Origin: Actinomycetes bacterium
GTDB taxonomy: Bacteria; Actinomycetota; Coriobacteriia; Coriobacteriales; Eggerthellaceae
Reading direction: 5' to 3'
Length of the DNA: 7,572 nt
Assembly (NCBI GenBank): GCA_023395755.1
Contig: JAEWYG010000118.1
Coordinates: forward strand, 1 to 7,572
Both the position numbers and the translations under genes were made by a program. The notes under the pieces were generated by a model. That model saw only the letters and a list, made by a program, of their open reading frames with translations. It searched no databases and had not been told where the DNA came from. Each line of letters opens with the position of its first letter. The first letter of the stretch is position 1. Below are positions 1 to 5,974 of the stretch, one piece after another.

Positions 1-339
1 CAAAAACACACCACCGGCCGCAACAAACACGAGAGCCGCCTCGGCTAAATACATGGCCCCGATAAGGCAAGCCGAACCAGTAAACACCAACAGCGCACTC
101 AAAGAAACCAACATGCGTCGTGCACCACTGGGGAAGAAATAGGAACCAAACATACTCGCAATAAATGCGCCACCGAACGAAAGAGCCTGCGCTAAAAAGA
201 ACGTTAAGGTGACCTCAGCCGTCTGAAATTCAAGCGGCAAAAACGGAAAAATACCACCCCAAATAGACGTTGCGTTCACCGTTAAGAAACAGGCATATCC
301 CCAACTTGATACATGCGTCCGCGCTGTCGTTTGCGTCAT
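1..339 (-). CDS. MFS-like multi-pass membrane protein, N-terminal part; possibly a membrane-bound LuxR-type regulator
   Basis: The reverse strand is open from an ATG at 339 to the left edge (113 codons, no stop), so the gene is cut by the window. A strong ribosome site (AAGGGGGTG, at 349-357 on the plus strand) lies 9 bases upstream and supports this start. The visible part is very hydrophobic. Membrane segments are predicted at about residues 13-36, 43-65 and 75-97, with a fourth beginning near 101. A short Arg-Arg loop (SGARRM, residues 71-76) sits between segments two and three, as in MFS-type folds. No domain beyond this is visible. It is transcribed divergently from the dms operon. In Eggerthellaceae, DMSO-reductase-family operons are commonly flanked by regulators with an MFS-like membrane half and a C-terminal LuxR helix-turn-helix. 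This gene could be one of those, or a plain transporter; the missing C-terminus decides. Coding status is fairly sure, function is not. Confidence 0.7.
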   Translation of the reverse strand, partial: MTQTTARTHVSSWGYACFLTVNATSIWGGIFPFLPLEFQTAEVTLTFFLAQALSFGGAFIASMFGSYFFPSGARRMLVSLSALLVFTGSACLIGAMYLAEAALVFVAAGGVFL

Positions 340-419
340 AACAGCTCTCACCCCCTTCGGCATCTACGAGAGCATGGTACCATACACAGCGTTCTCCCAA
401 AGAAGGCACGAAATAGCTT

Positions 420-443
420 TTCGCATTGTGGTGAGCATGCGAA
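420..443. repeat. Inverted repeat in divergent promoter region (candidate operator 1)
   Basis: TTCGCAT at 420-426 is matched perfectly by its reverse complement ATGCGAA at 437-443, with a 10-bp spacer. It lies between the two divergent genes. Its centre (431.5) is about 40 bp, close to four helical turns, from the centre of the second inverted repeat at 461-481. The half-sites do not match CRP or FNR consensus. A role as a regulator site is inferred from position and symmetry only. Confidence 0.4.
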
Positions 444-460
444 CTGGTGTTTTGCTCTTA

Positions 461-481
461 AATCACATGACGGGTGTGATT
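461..481. promoter_or_regulatory. Inverted repeat upstream of dmsA promoter (candidate operator 2)
   Basis: AATCACA (461-467) and TGTGATT (475-481) form perfect 7-bp arms around a 7-bp spacer. The element ends two bases before the weak candidate -35 of dmsA. Relative to a start near 519 it would be centred at about -48, a position typical of activator sites. The half-sites are an inside-out version of a CRP site (TCACA-N-TGTGA rather than TGTGA-N-TCACA), so I do not call it CRP. The divergent membrane protein, if it is a LuxR-type regulator, is one candidate binder; that link is inference. Confidence 0.45.
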
Positions 482-483
482 CC

Positions 484-512
484 TTCGCTCCTTATTTTCA
501 GTAGGGTATAAA
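484..512 (+). promoter_or_regulatory. Candidate promoter of the dms operon
   Basis: A TATAAA -10 box at 507-512 lies 17 bp after a poor -35 (TTCGCT, 484-489). Transcription would start near 519, leaving a leader of about 30 bases. The poor -35 next to an inverted repeat suggests an activator-dependent promoter. This comes from sequence inspection only. Confidence 0.4.
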
Positions 513-548
513 GCGGCGGGAGGAACAACCGAGTCAGAGGAGGGAACT

Positions 549-2999
549 ATGACCGTACATGAATCGACGCTGTCACGCCGCACGTTTATCAAAGGGTCGC
601 TTGCAGGTGTCGCGCTTGCGGGAGGTGCCGGAGCCGCACTTTATGGCTGCGCGCCAAAGGCCGAAGACGGCGCAAAAAAAGCTGGAAGCGAAGCAACGCC
701 CGATCAAATTGCCTGGAGTCAGTGCAACGTAAACTGTGGCGGTAACTGCATTTTCCAGTGGCATTCTCGCGACGGAAAAATCGTTTATATGGAATCCGAC
801 AACACCGGCGACGTCGACTTGCAGGCACGCGCCTGCTTGCGCGGACGCTCAATGCGCCGCTGGATCAACAGTCCCGACCGCTTGTTGTATCCCATGAAGC
901 GTGTGGGCAAACGAGGTGAAGGAAAGTTCGAGCAAATCTCTTGGGATGAAGCTATCGAAACCATCGCAAGCGAACTTAAACGCGTAATTGATACCTATGG
1001 CAACGAGGCAGTCTATGTAAACTACGCCACCGGTATGTATTCCACCACCGGTCGCAACCCCAGCAAACGACTACTGAGTCTTCTGGGCGGATTTGTTAAC
1101 CAAGGCTACGATTACTCCACCCATATGATGTCAGCAGTCATGCCTTACATGTTTGGCAGCGACAAAGACAAGGGCAGTGTGTACAGCCCGTATGACAATG
1201 TGAACGCCTCGTCATTCTCGGAGGCAGAACGCGCATCCGATTTGGTTGTTATGTTTGGAAACAGCCCAGCCGAAACCCGTATGGGTGGCGCAAATGCCGT
1301 ATGGGACTTCGCCAAAGTACGCGAGGCCGTCAAGGGACGCGGTGGCAAGATTGTCAACATTGATTACCGTCTGAACGAGTCTGCATCAGGCTATCCCGAT
1401 GAGTGGCTACCCATCCGCACCGGCACTGATGCAGCACTTTGCTCCGCCATTGCGCATGAATGGATTGCCAATGGCCAAGTAAACAAAGAGTTCCTCGATA
1501 AGTATTGCGTAGGCTACGACGAAGACACCATGCCTGAGTCTGCCAAGGGACAAAACAAATCCTACAAGGATTACATCATGGGCACAGGCTACGACATGGT
1601 GGAAAAAACCCCTGAATGGGCTGCCCCCATCACGCAGATTTCAGCCGACAAGATTCGTGCTTTAGCTGCCGACATCGTCGCCGCCAAAGCACCATTCATC
1701 TGTCAAGGCTGGGGATCACAGCGCCATACGAACGGCGAGGACACCGCGCGTGCTATTAGTATGCTGCCCATCCTTATTGGACAACTAGGCCTACCGGGCA
1801 CCAATACGGGCCAACGCGAAGCCGAACCTCCCACCTATCTTGTGGGTGCGTTGCCCTTCAAAAACCCCATCAAAACCTCCATCCCGGTTTACCAGTGGGT
1901 AAACGCCGTAGAGCACGGCAAGGATATGACTGCAACCAACGCCGGCATCATGGGAGCCGATAAGCTGGGAAGCGACATCAAATTTTTATGGAACTACGCT
2001 GGCAACTGCATCACCAACCAGCACGGCGACATCAACTATACGCATGAAGTACTGCAAGACGAAAGCAAGCTTGAATTCATCTTGGTGTGGGACACGGTTA
2101 TGACCGACTCTGCCAAATACGCCGACATTCTACTACCTGATGCTATGCGTTCGGAGCAGCTGAACATGCAGACGCAGGGTTACTCTGAGTATTACACCGC
2201 TGTTGTGGTAGGCGGACCAGCACAGGATGCCCCGGGTGAGTGCCGCACCAGCTACGACGTATGCGCCGACATTGCCGATAAGTTTGGCAAAAAAGACGAA
2301 TACACCGAAGGGCGCACGCAAGAAGAATGGATCAAATACCTGTACGAAAAGGGTGCTGAAGCCGACGGCAAGATGCCCAGCTGGGATGAGATCAAAGAGC
2401 AAGGTGTATACAAGCGCGCACTCGAACCAGCTATCGGTCTGAAGGACTTCCGCGACGACCCGGCGAAAAACCCACTGGGAACACCCTCCGGCAAGATTGA
2501 AATCTACTCCGAGCAATTGGCAACCATTGCTTCTACCTGGGAGCTCAAAGAAGATGAGGTTATCAACCCCATCCCCGTGTTCATGCCCGGCTTCCAAGGA
2601 TACGGCTCAGTGACCGAGGAATACCCGCTGTACTGCTCGGGATTCCATCACAAAAGCCGCACCCACTCTTCGTTTGGGTTCATTCCCGAGCTTGAGCAGG
2701 TGGCGCGTCAACAACTGTGGATTAACCCACTTGACGCTGGCCCGCGCGGCATCACCGACGGAAGCATGACTTCGGTAAAGAGTCCCGCAGGCGAAATCCG
2801 CATCGAAGCTAAGGTAACTCCACGTATCATACCCGGTACCATCGGCATTCCGCAGGGTGCTTGGCACAAAGCCAACATGAACGGCGACCGCGTAGACGAG
2901 GGTGCCTGCGTCAACACGCTCACCACCTATCGCCCCACACCGCTTGCCAAGGGCAACGGCCCAGCACATTCCATCATCGCTCAAGTTTCCAAGGCATAA
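549..2999 (+). CDS. dmsA: DMSO reductase catalytic subunit DmsA, Tat-exported molybdopterin (bis-PGD) oxidoreductase
   Basis: This is the catalytic subunit that reduces dimethyl sulfoxide or a related S- or N-oxide using electrons from DmsB. It is 816 aa, against 814 for the E. coli precursor, and aligns with it from memory over most of its length. A Tat signal (SRRTFIK, residues 9-15, then a Gly/Ala-rich stretch) ends near Cys34, which may be lipidated. The FS0 [4Fe-4S] motif is Cys59, Cys63, Cys67 and Cys96. Ser190 in YDYS is the expected molybdenum ligand and places it in the Ser-ligand DMSO-reductase group. Other family blocks include QGWGSQRHTNGE, WNYAGNC and SAKYADILLPD. The dinucleotide-binding domain runs from about residue 687 to the end (GAWH, TPLAKGN). 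The start is fixed by GAGGAGGG at 537-544 and the Tat motif. dmsB follows 15 bp after the stop. The precise substrate cannot be read from sequence, as the family also takes TMAO and related oxides. Confidence 0.93.
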   Translation: MTVHESTLSRRTFIKGSLAGVALAGGAGAALYGCAPKAEDGAKKAGSEATPDQIAWSQCNVNCGGNCIFQWHSRDGKIVYMESDNTGDVDLQARACLRGRSMRRWINSPDRLLYPMKRVGKRGEGKFEQISWDEAIETIASELKRVIDTYGNEAVYVNYATGMYSTTGRNPSKRLLSLLGGFVNQGYDYSTHMMSAVMPYMFGSDKDKGSVYSPYDNVNASSFSEAERASDLVVMFGNSPAETRMGGANAVWDFAKVREAVKGRGGKIVNIDYRLNESASGYPDEWLPIRTGTDAALCSAIAHEWIANGQVNKEFLDKYCVGYDEDTMPESAKGQNKSYKDYIMGTGYDMVEKTPEWAAPITQISADKIRALAADIVAAKAPFICQGWGSQRHTNGEDTARAISMLPILIGQLGLPGTNTGQREAEPPTYLVGALPFKNPIKTSIPVYQWVNAVEHGKDMTATNAGIMGADKLGSDIKFLWNYAGNCITNQHGDINYTHEVLQDESKLEFILVWDTVMTDSAKYADILLPDAMRSEQLNMQTQGYSEYYTAVVVGGPAQDAPGECRTSYDVCADIADKFGKKDEYTEGRTQEEWIKYLYEKGAEADGKMPSWDEIKEQGVYKRALEPAIGLKDFRDDPAKNPLGTPSGKIEIYSEQLATIASTWELKEDEVINPIPVFMPGFQGYGSVTEEYPLYCSGFHHKSRTHSSFGFIPELEQVARQQLWINPLDAGPRGITDGSMTSVKSPAGEIRIEAKVTPRIIPGTIGIPQGAWHKANMNGDRVDEGACVNTLTTYRPTPLAKGNGPAHSIIAQVSKA

Positions 3000-3014
3000 A
3001 GGGGGGAATACGAC

Positions 3015-3647
3015 ATGACTCAATATGGATTCTTTTTCGATAGCACGCGCTGTACAGGTTGCCGCACCTGCGAAATGGCGTGCAAGGATTACAAAGATTT
3101 ACCTACCGAGATTGCATATCGTCGCGTGTACGATTACGAAGGCGGTTCTTGGACCGATGCGGGTAACGGCACCTACACCTCTGACACGTTTGCTTACCAC
3201 GTATCGCTGGGCTGTCAGCACTGCGCGATGCCAGCTTGCATGGCCAAATGTCCACAAGGTGCCATCGCGAAGGATACGGAAACCGGCCTCGTAAACATTA
3301 ACAAAGAAAAATGCACGGGCGTGGGTGTATGTGTCGAGGCTTGCCCCTACAATGTACCCATTGTCAACAAGGAACTAGGCCGCGGTGTCAAGTGCGATGG
3401 CTGCGTAGAGCGCCTGGCCGAAGGCTTAAGCCCCATCTGTGTAGAAGCCTGCCCACTGCGCGCGCTCGAGTTCGGAGATATTGAAGAACTTCGCACGAAG
3501 CATAAAGGCACGGTAGCCGGCATCGCCCCCATGCCTTCGCCCGACAAGACAACACCCTCTATTGCCATCCTGCCCTGTCCGGCAGCTAAAGAGCCTGGCG
3601 ACACTACGGGTGCTATTGCCAATGGGAAAGAAGTAACGCTGTCATAG
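3015..3647 (+). CDS. dmsB: DmsB-type Fe-S electron-transfer subunit, copy 1, with one cluster cysteine replaced by Val
   Basis: This 210-aa ferredoxin-like subunit should pass electrons from the membrane anchor to DmsA. It matches E. coli DmsB (205 aa) end to end, including the start YGFF-DS-RCTGC and a C-terminal GDTTG-IAN-KEV block. Cysteine groups are I: Cys13, 16, 19, 23; II: Cys67, 70, 75, 79; III: Cys100, 106, 110; IV: Cys127, 130, 142, 146. Group III reads C-T-G-V-G-V-C, with Val103 (codon GTG, 3321-3323) where E. coli has Cys102. In E. coli, C102 substitutions turn that [4Fe-4S] cluster into [3Fe-4S], and NarH naturally has Trp there and a [3Fe-4S] cluster. A [3Fe-4S] centre is therefore predicted. 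It has no signal peptide and presumably rides through Tat with DmsA. A G-rich ribosome site (3001-3006) precedes the start, and translation is probably close-coupled to dmsA. Confidence 0.92.
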   Translation: MTQYGFFFDSTRCTGCRTCEMACKDYKDLPTEIAYRRVYDYEGGSWTDAGNGTYTSDTFAYHVSLGCQHCAMPACMAKCPQGAIAKDTETGLVNINKEKCTGVGVCVEACPYNVPIVNKELGRGVKCDGCVERLAEGLSPICVEACPLRALEFGDIEELRTKHKGTVAGIAPMPSPDKTTPSIAILPCPAAKEPGDTTGAIANGKEVTLS

Positions 3648-3658
3648 AAGCACAGGAG

Positions 3659-3694
3659 CTGTGTGCGGAGACCATGTGAAGTCCCTACACACAG
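3659..3694 (+). other. Hairpin just after dmsB copy 1 (possible weak terminator or processing site)
   Basis: CTGTGTG (3659-3665) pairs perfectly with CACACAG (3688-3694). A further 3-bp pairing (GGA 3667-3669 with TCC 3682-3684) is possible inside the loop. A pyrimidine-rich stretch (TCTCTTCTTT, near 3698-3707) follows, but there is no clean T-run. It could attenuate read-through from dmsA-dmsB into the second dmsB. Only the symmetry is certain. Confidence 0.3.
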
Positions 3695-3721
3695 AAGTCT
3701 CTTCTTTCGCAGCCCTCCCTC

Positions 3722-3755
3722 TGTCGGCGCATCGCTAACGCGCGGTGCGCCGACA
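3722..3755 (+). other. Strong GC-rich hairpin between the two dmsB genes
   Basis: TGTCGGCGCA (3722-3731) and TGCGCCGACA (3746-3755) are a perfect 10-bp inverted repeat with a 14-base loop. Inside the loop CGC (3733-3735) can pair with GCG (3740-3742) around a TAAC tetraloop. No T-run follows on the plus strand, so it is not a standard intrinsic terminator. It may be an mRNA-stability or processing element that sets the ratio of upstream to downstream subunits, or an operator upstream of the internal promoter. Function is inferred from position. Confidence 0.5.
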
Positions 3756-3797
3756 TCCATTTACACCCCAGCTAACATTTATACTCACACCACAATA

Positions 3798-3826
3798 GCC
3801 ACAGTAAACCTCTCTCCCGCTATAAT
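3798..3826 (+). promoter_or_regulatory. Candidate internal promoter for dmsB copy 2 and dmsC
   Basis: A perfect consensus TATAAT lies at 3821-3826. The hexamer 17 bp upstream (GCCACA, 3798-3803) is a weak -35. A start near 3833 would give a leader of about 46 bases to the ATG at 3879. The 231-bp gap before this gene is unusual inside a dms operon and makes a separate promoter plausible. Confidence 0.4.
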
Positions 3827-3878
3827 GGAAACCACACGGAAACACTAATACGCAAGCGAAACGGAGCAGACACAAAGC

Positions 3879-4505
3879 ATGTCACGTGGTTTTTTCTTCG
3901 ACAACACGCGCTGCACCGGATGCAGAACCTGCGTCCTTGCTTGCAAGGATTACCATGAGCACGGCTCCGATCTGGCGTTTCGCATGGTAATAGACTACGA
4001 AGGCGGCAGCTGGACGCGCAGTAGAGACGGAGAGCTTTCCCAAAACGCCTACGCCTACCATATTTCGCTGGCATGCAACCACTGCAACGATCCAGCATGC
4101 GTACAGGTATGCCCCACCAACGCCATGCACAAAGACGAACTTGGTCTGGTGTGGCCCGATACAAAAAAATGCATCGGATGTGGATACTGCACCATCGCCT
4201 GCCCCTATCATGCCCCCCATATCGATCAGGAGCTTAAGCGCTCAAGTAAATGCGACGGTTGTCGATCTCGTATTGCTGAAGGCCTTACTCCCCTTTGCGT
4301 GGAAGCCTGCCCTTTACGTGCGCTCGAGTTCGGCGAATCGACAACTTTAGAGAAAGATCATCCAGAAACAGTACGCTCCGTGATGCCTCTTCCCGACGAA
4401 AATGCCACCTCGCCAAACCTATTCATTCTTGCATCTCCCGCTGCGCAACAGGCAACCACCCATAAGGGTCACATTGCAAACCCTGAGGAAACGGGGCTTG
4501 CATGA
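3879..4505 (+). CDS. dmsB: DmsB-type Fe-S electron-transfer subunit, copy 2, with a complete set of four [4Fe-4S] motifs
   Basis: This is a second 208-aa ferredoxin-like subunit of the DmsB family, paralogous to the one encoded at 3015-3647. All 16 ligands are present: Cys12, 15, 18, 22; Cys66, 69, 74, 78; Cys98, 101, 104, 108; and Cys125, 128, 140, 144. Group III is C-I-G-C-G-Y-C, so it should hold four ordinary [4Fe-4S] clusters. The C-terminus lacks the GDTTG block that copy 1 shares with E. coli. The stop overlaps the dmsC start in an ATGA, so it is translationally coupled to the anchor. That makes it the likelier direct partner of DmsC. The ribosome site is poor: GGAG at 3863-3866, 12 bases from the ATG. 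The start is supported by alignment with GFFFD in copy 1. Whether it binds the DmsA encoded upstream or a DmsA-like subunit elsewhere cannot be told here. Confidence 0.92.
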   Translation: MSRGFFFDNTRCTGCRTCVLACKDYHEHGSDLAFRMVIDYEGGSWTRSRDGELSQNAYAYHISLACNHCNDPACVQVCPTNAMHKDELGLVWPDTKKCIGCGYCTIACPYHAPHIDQELKRSSKCDGCRSRIAEGLTPLCVEACPLRALEFGESTTLEKDHPETVRSVMPLPDENATSPNLFILASPAAQQATTHKGHIANPEETGLA

Positions 4506-5356
4506 GCAGCGGCTTCGACGATTTTTCTTTAGCGCTCTTTACGACACTAGCACCCGCAGGCACCGTTGCTGTTATCGTGCTTGCACTAACGCGCGTCTTT
4601 GCAAAAAGCCCCGAAACGGCCGTTTCTCTTGACCGCATGATAGCACTGCCCTTTTCGGTTTGCCTTGTAGGATTCATCGCCTCAGCCACCCACTTGGGAA
4701 CACCAGCAAACGCCCTACATGTTTTTGCGGGCATCGGAAGATCACCTCTTTCCAACGAGGTTTTTTCAGCGGTGATTTTTTTGTTCTTGGTTGGCTCTTA
4801 TTGGATGATGGCCTTCAAGCGTAACTTCCCCAACGCGCTGGCGCGCGCTTGGCTTGTCTGTTCTTGTGTAGCAGGAATTGCTTTTCTCGTATGCACCTCT
4901 ACTGCTTACGCAGTACATACCGTGCCAACATGGGATACTTGGTATACCCCAGCAAACCTCCTTTTAGGCGGTCTGATGGCAGGGCTGTTGCTCGGCTTAC
5001 TTTTTCTTGGCTTCACCGCCAGCTCATCTCGGATATCAAAAATTGTTCTAGTGGCTAGCTCAGGAACCGCTTTCGCCGCTCGCTGCATTTTGCTGCTCGG
5101 CCATTTTGAGAACATCTCCACTCTCGCCAACAATGAAACGGTTGCAACCTCACTCGTTCCTCATTATCCAGCTGTCATCATGATACACATCGTTTTGGGT
5201 GCCGTGGCCATTTTCTGCGCCGCATGCTCACTCGGGAAGACGAGAAACACTCTTACCACGCATACGCTTCAGGCACTAGCGGTCATACTTTCACTCGCTG
5301 CTGTATGCCTTTCACGCGTTGTGTTCTACCAACTTCACCTTACTCTCGGGTTTTAG
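4502..5356 (+). CDS. dmsC: DmsC-family membrane anchor, menaquinol-oxidising subunit
   Basis: This 284-aa, eight-helix membrane protein (E. coli DmsC is 287 aa) anchors the DmsA-DmsB pair and takes electrons from menaquinol. Predicted helices lie near residues 8-31, 46-63, 86-105, 115-137, 150-171, 180-200, 221-242 and 255-276. It shares recognisable blocks with E. coli DmsC: GFIAS--HLG-P at residues 57-68, LSNE at 83-86, TVPTW at 140-144 and a terminal R-VFY-LH-T-G. His64 corresponds to E. coli His65, which mutant work places at the quinol site. The ATG overlaps the preceding stop by four bases. GGGG at 4493-4496 provides a ribosome site. No plus-strand intrinsic terminator with a T-run is visible after the stop, although hairpins of the convergent operon lie within 60 bp. 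Confidence 0.9.
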   Translation: MSSGFDDFSLALFTTLAPAGTVAVIVLALTRVFAKSPETAVSLDRMIALPFSVCLVGFIASATHLGTPANALHVFAGIGRSPLSNEVFSAVIFLFLVGSYWMMAFKRNFPNALARAWLVCSCVAGIAFLVCTSTAYAVHTVPTWDTWYTPANLLLGGLMAGLLLGLLFLGFTASSSRISKIVLVASSGTAFAARCILLLGHFENISTLANNETVATSLVPHYPAVIMIHIVLGAVAIFCAACSLGKTRNTLTTHTLQALAVILSLAAVCLSRVVFYQLHLTLGF

Positions 5357-5380
5357 TATTTCATTCGGTGGTGGTTACAC

Positions 5381-5413
5381 AAAGAAAAAAGCCCGCCAAT
5401 AGCTACAGCGGGC
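5381..5413 (-). terminator. Intrinsic terminator of the moeA-mog transcript
   Basis: On the minus strand GCCCGC (5413-5408) pairs with GCGGGC (5396-5391) around an 11-base loop, followed directly by TTTTTTCTTT (5390-5381). This is a textbook Rho-independent terminator, about 60 bases past the mog stop. On the plus strand the A-run is on the 5' side, so it should not stop dmsC transcription well. Confidence 0.8.
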
Positions 5414-5425
5414 ACTCATAATAGT

Positions 5426-5458
5426 AGAAAAGCTGGTGACAGCGACAGTCGTCACCAG
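5426..5458 (-). terminator. Second hairpin after mog (tandem terminator candidate)
   Basis: CTGGTGAC (5433-5440) and GTCACCAG (5451-5458) are perfect 8-bp arms around a 10-base loop. Read on the minus strand the stem is followed by CTTTTCT, a short and imperfect T-run. It sits between the mog stop and the better terminator at 5381-5413. It may reinforce termination or protect mRNA ends of either convergent transcript. Confidence 0.45.
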
Positions 5459-5471
5459 AGAAGCACGCTCA

Positions 5472-5966
5472 CTAGTGACCGCCACCAGCCATCATCTTGG
5501 CAGCATGTGGCAGCACGCCTACAATGCCTTCCCAATTTTCACGTGCAGCCTTTTCGCTACCGGGAAGATTGATTACCAGATGTCGCCCACGCTGCATACA
5601 GAGAGCACGCGACAACATAGCATAGGACGTGATAGCCATTGAGTGAGCGCGCATTGCCTCGGCAATGCCAGGTACATTGCGATCGCACGCATCCATCGTA
5701 GCTTCAGGTGTCACATCGCGCAGCGAGAGTCCGCTGCCCCCGCACGTCAAAACGACATCAACATCCTGCTCGTCACAAGCCCGTACAATGGCCGATGCAA
5801 TAAAAGGCCTCTCATCAGTCACCACTACATGACTTTTGCATTCCCAACCATTTTCGGTAATGAGCGCCTCAAGCGCAGCTCCCGCCGTGTCTTCCTTGAT
5901 ACTGCGGGTGTCGGAGCAGGTGATAATAGCAAACGTGATAACACGGGGTTCCTCGGAATGCGACAT
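5472..5966 (-). CDS. mog: MogA/MoaB-family molybdopterin adenylyltransferase
   Basis: This cytoplasmic enzyme adenylylates molybdopterin, making the MPT-AMP that MoeA uses for molybdate insertion. It is 164 aa. Motifs are CSDTR at 17-21, EDTAG at 25-29, the MPT-binding CGGSG (75-79) with RDVTPEAT (83-90), LPGSEKA (134-140) and a C-terminal LPHA---M-GGGH. I chose the ATG at 5966 because AGGAGG (5971-5976 on the plus strand) sits just upstream. A longer in-frame start at 6014 lies inside moeA and has no comparable ribosome site. The moeA stop TAG is embedded in this ribosome site, so translation is tightly coupled. MogA and MoaB cannot be told apart on these motifs. In genomes with one such gene it is usually the working adenylyltransferase. 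Confidence 0.88.
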   Translation of the reverse strand: MSHSEEPRVITFAIITCSDTRSIKEDTAGAALEALITENGWECKSHVVVTDERPFIASAIVRACDEQDVDVVLTCGGSGLSLRDVTPEATMDACDRNVPGIAEAMRAHSMAITSYAMLSRALCMQRGRHLVINLPGSEKAARENWEGIVGVLPHAAKMMAGGGH

Positions 5967-5974
5967 GAATCCTC

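Noticed and set aside
461..481. CRP or FNR binding site
   Set aside because: The arms are TCACA then TGTGA, the reverse order of a CRP site, and there is no TTGAT-N4-ATCAA core for FNR.
313..504. 63-codon plus-strand reading frame overlapping the left-hand gene start and the divergent region
   Set aside because: It covers the opposite gene's start and the palindromes, has no ribosome site worth the name, and its sequence has no protein-like pattern.
3663..3848. 61-codon GTG-initiated plus-strand reading frame in the gap between the two dmsB genes, with AGGAG just before it
   Set aside because: It runs through both the end of one hairpin and the whole GC-rich hairpin plus the TATAAT box. Its composition (Thr/Ser/Pro-rich) looks like translated non-coding DNA and no domain is recognisable.
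3462..4333. 14-bp exact repeat GCGCTCGAGTTCGG in both dmsB genes (3462-3475 and 4320-4333)
   Set aside because: It encodes the same conserved RALEFG residues in the two paralogues, so homology and shared codon choice explain it. No mobile element or conversion tract is visible around it.
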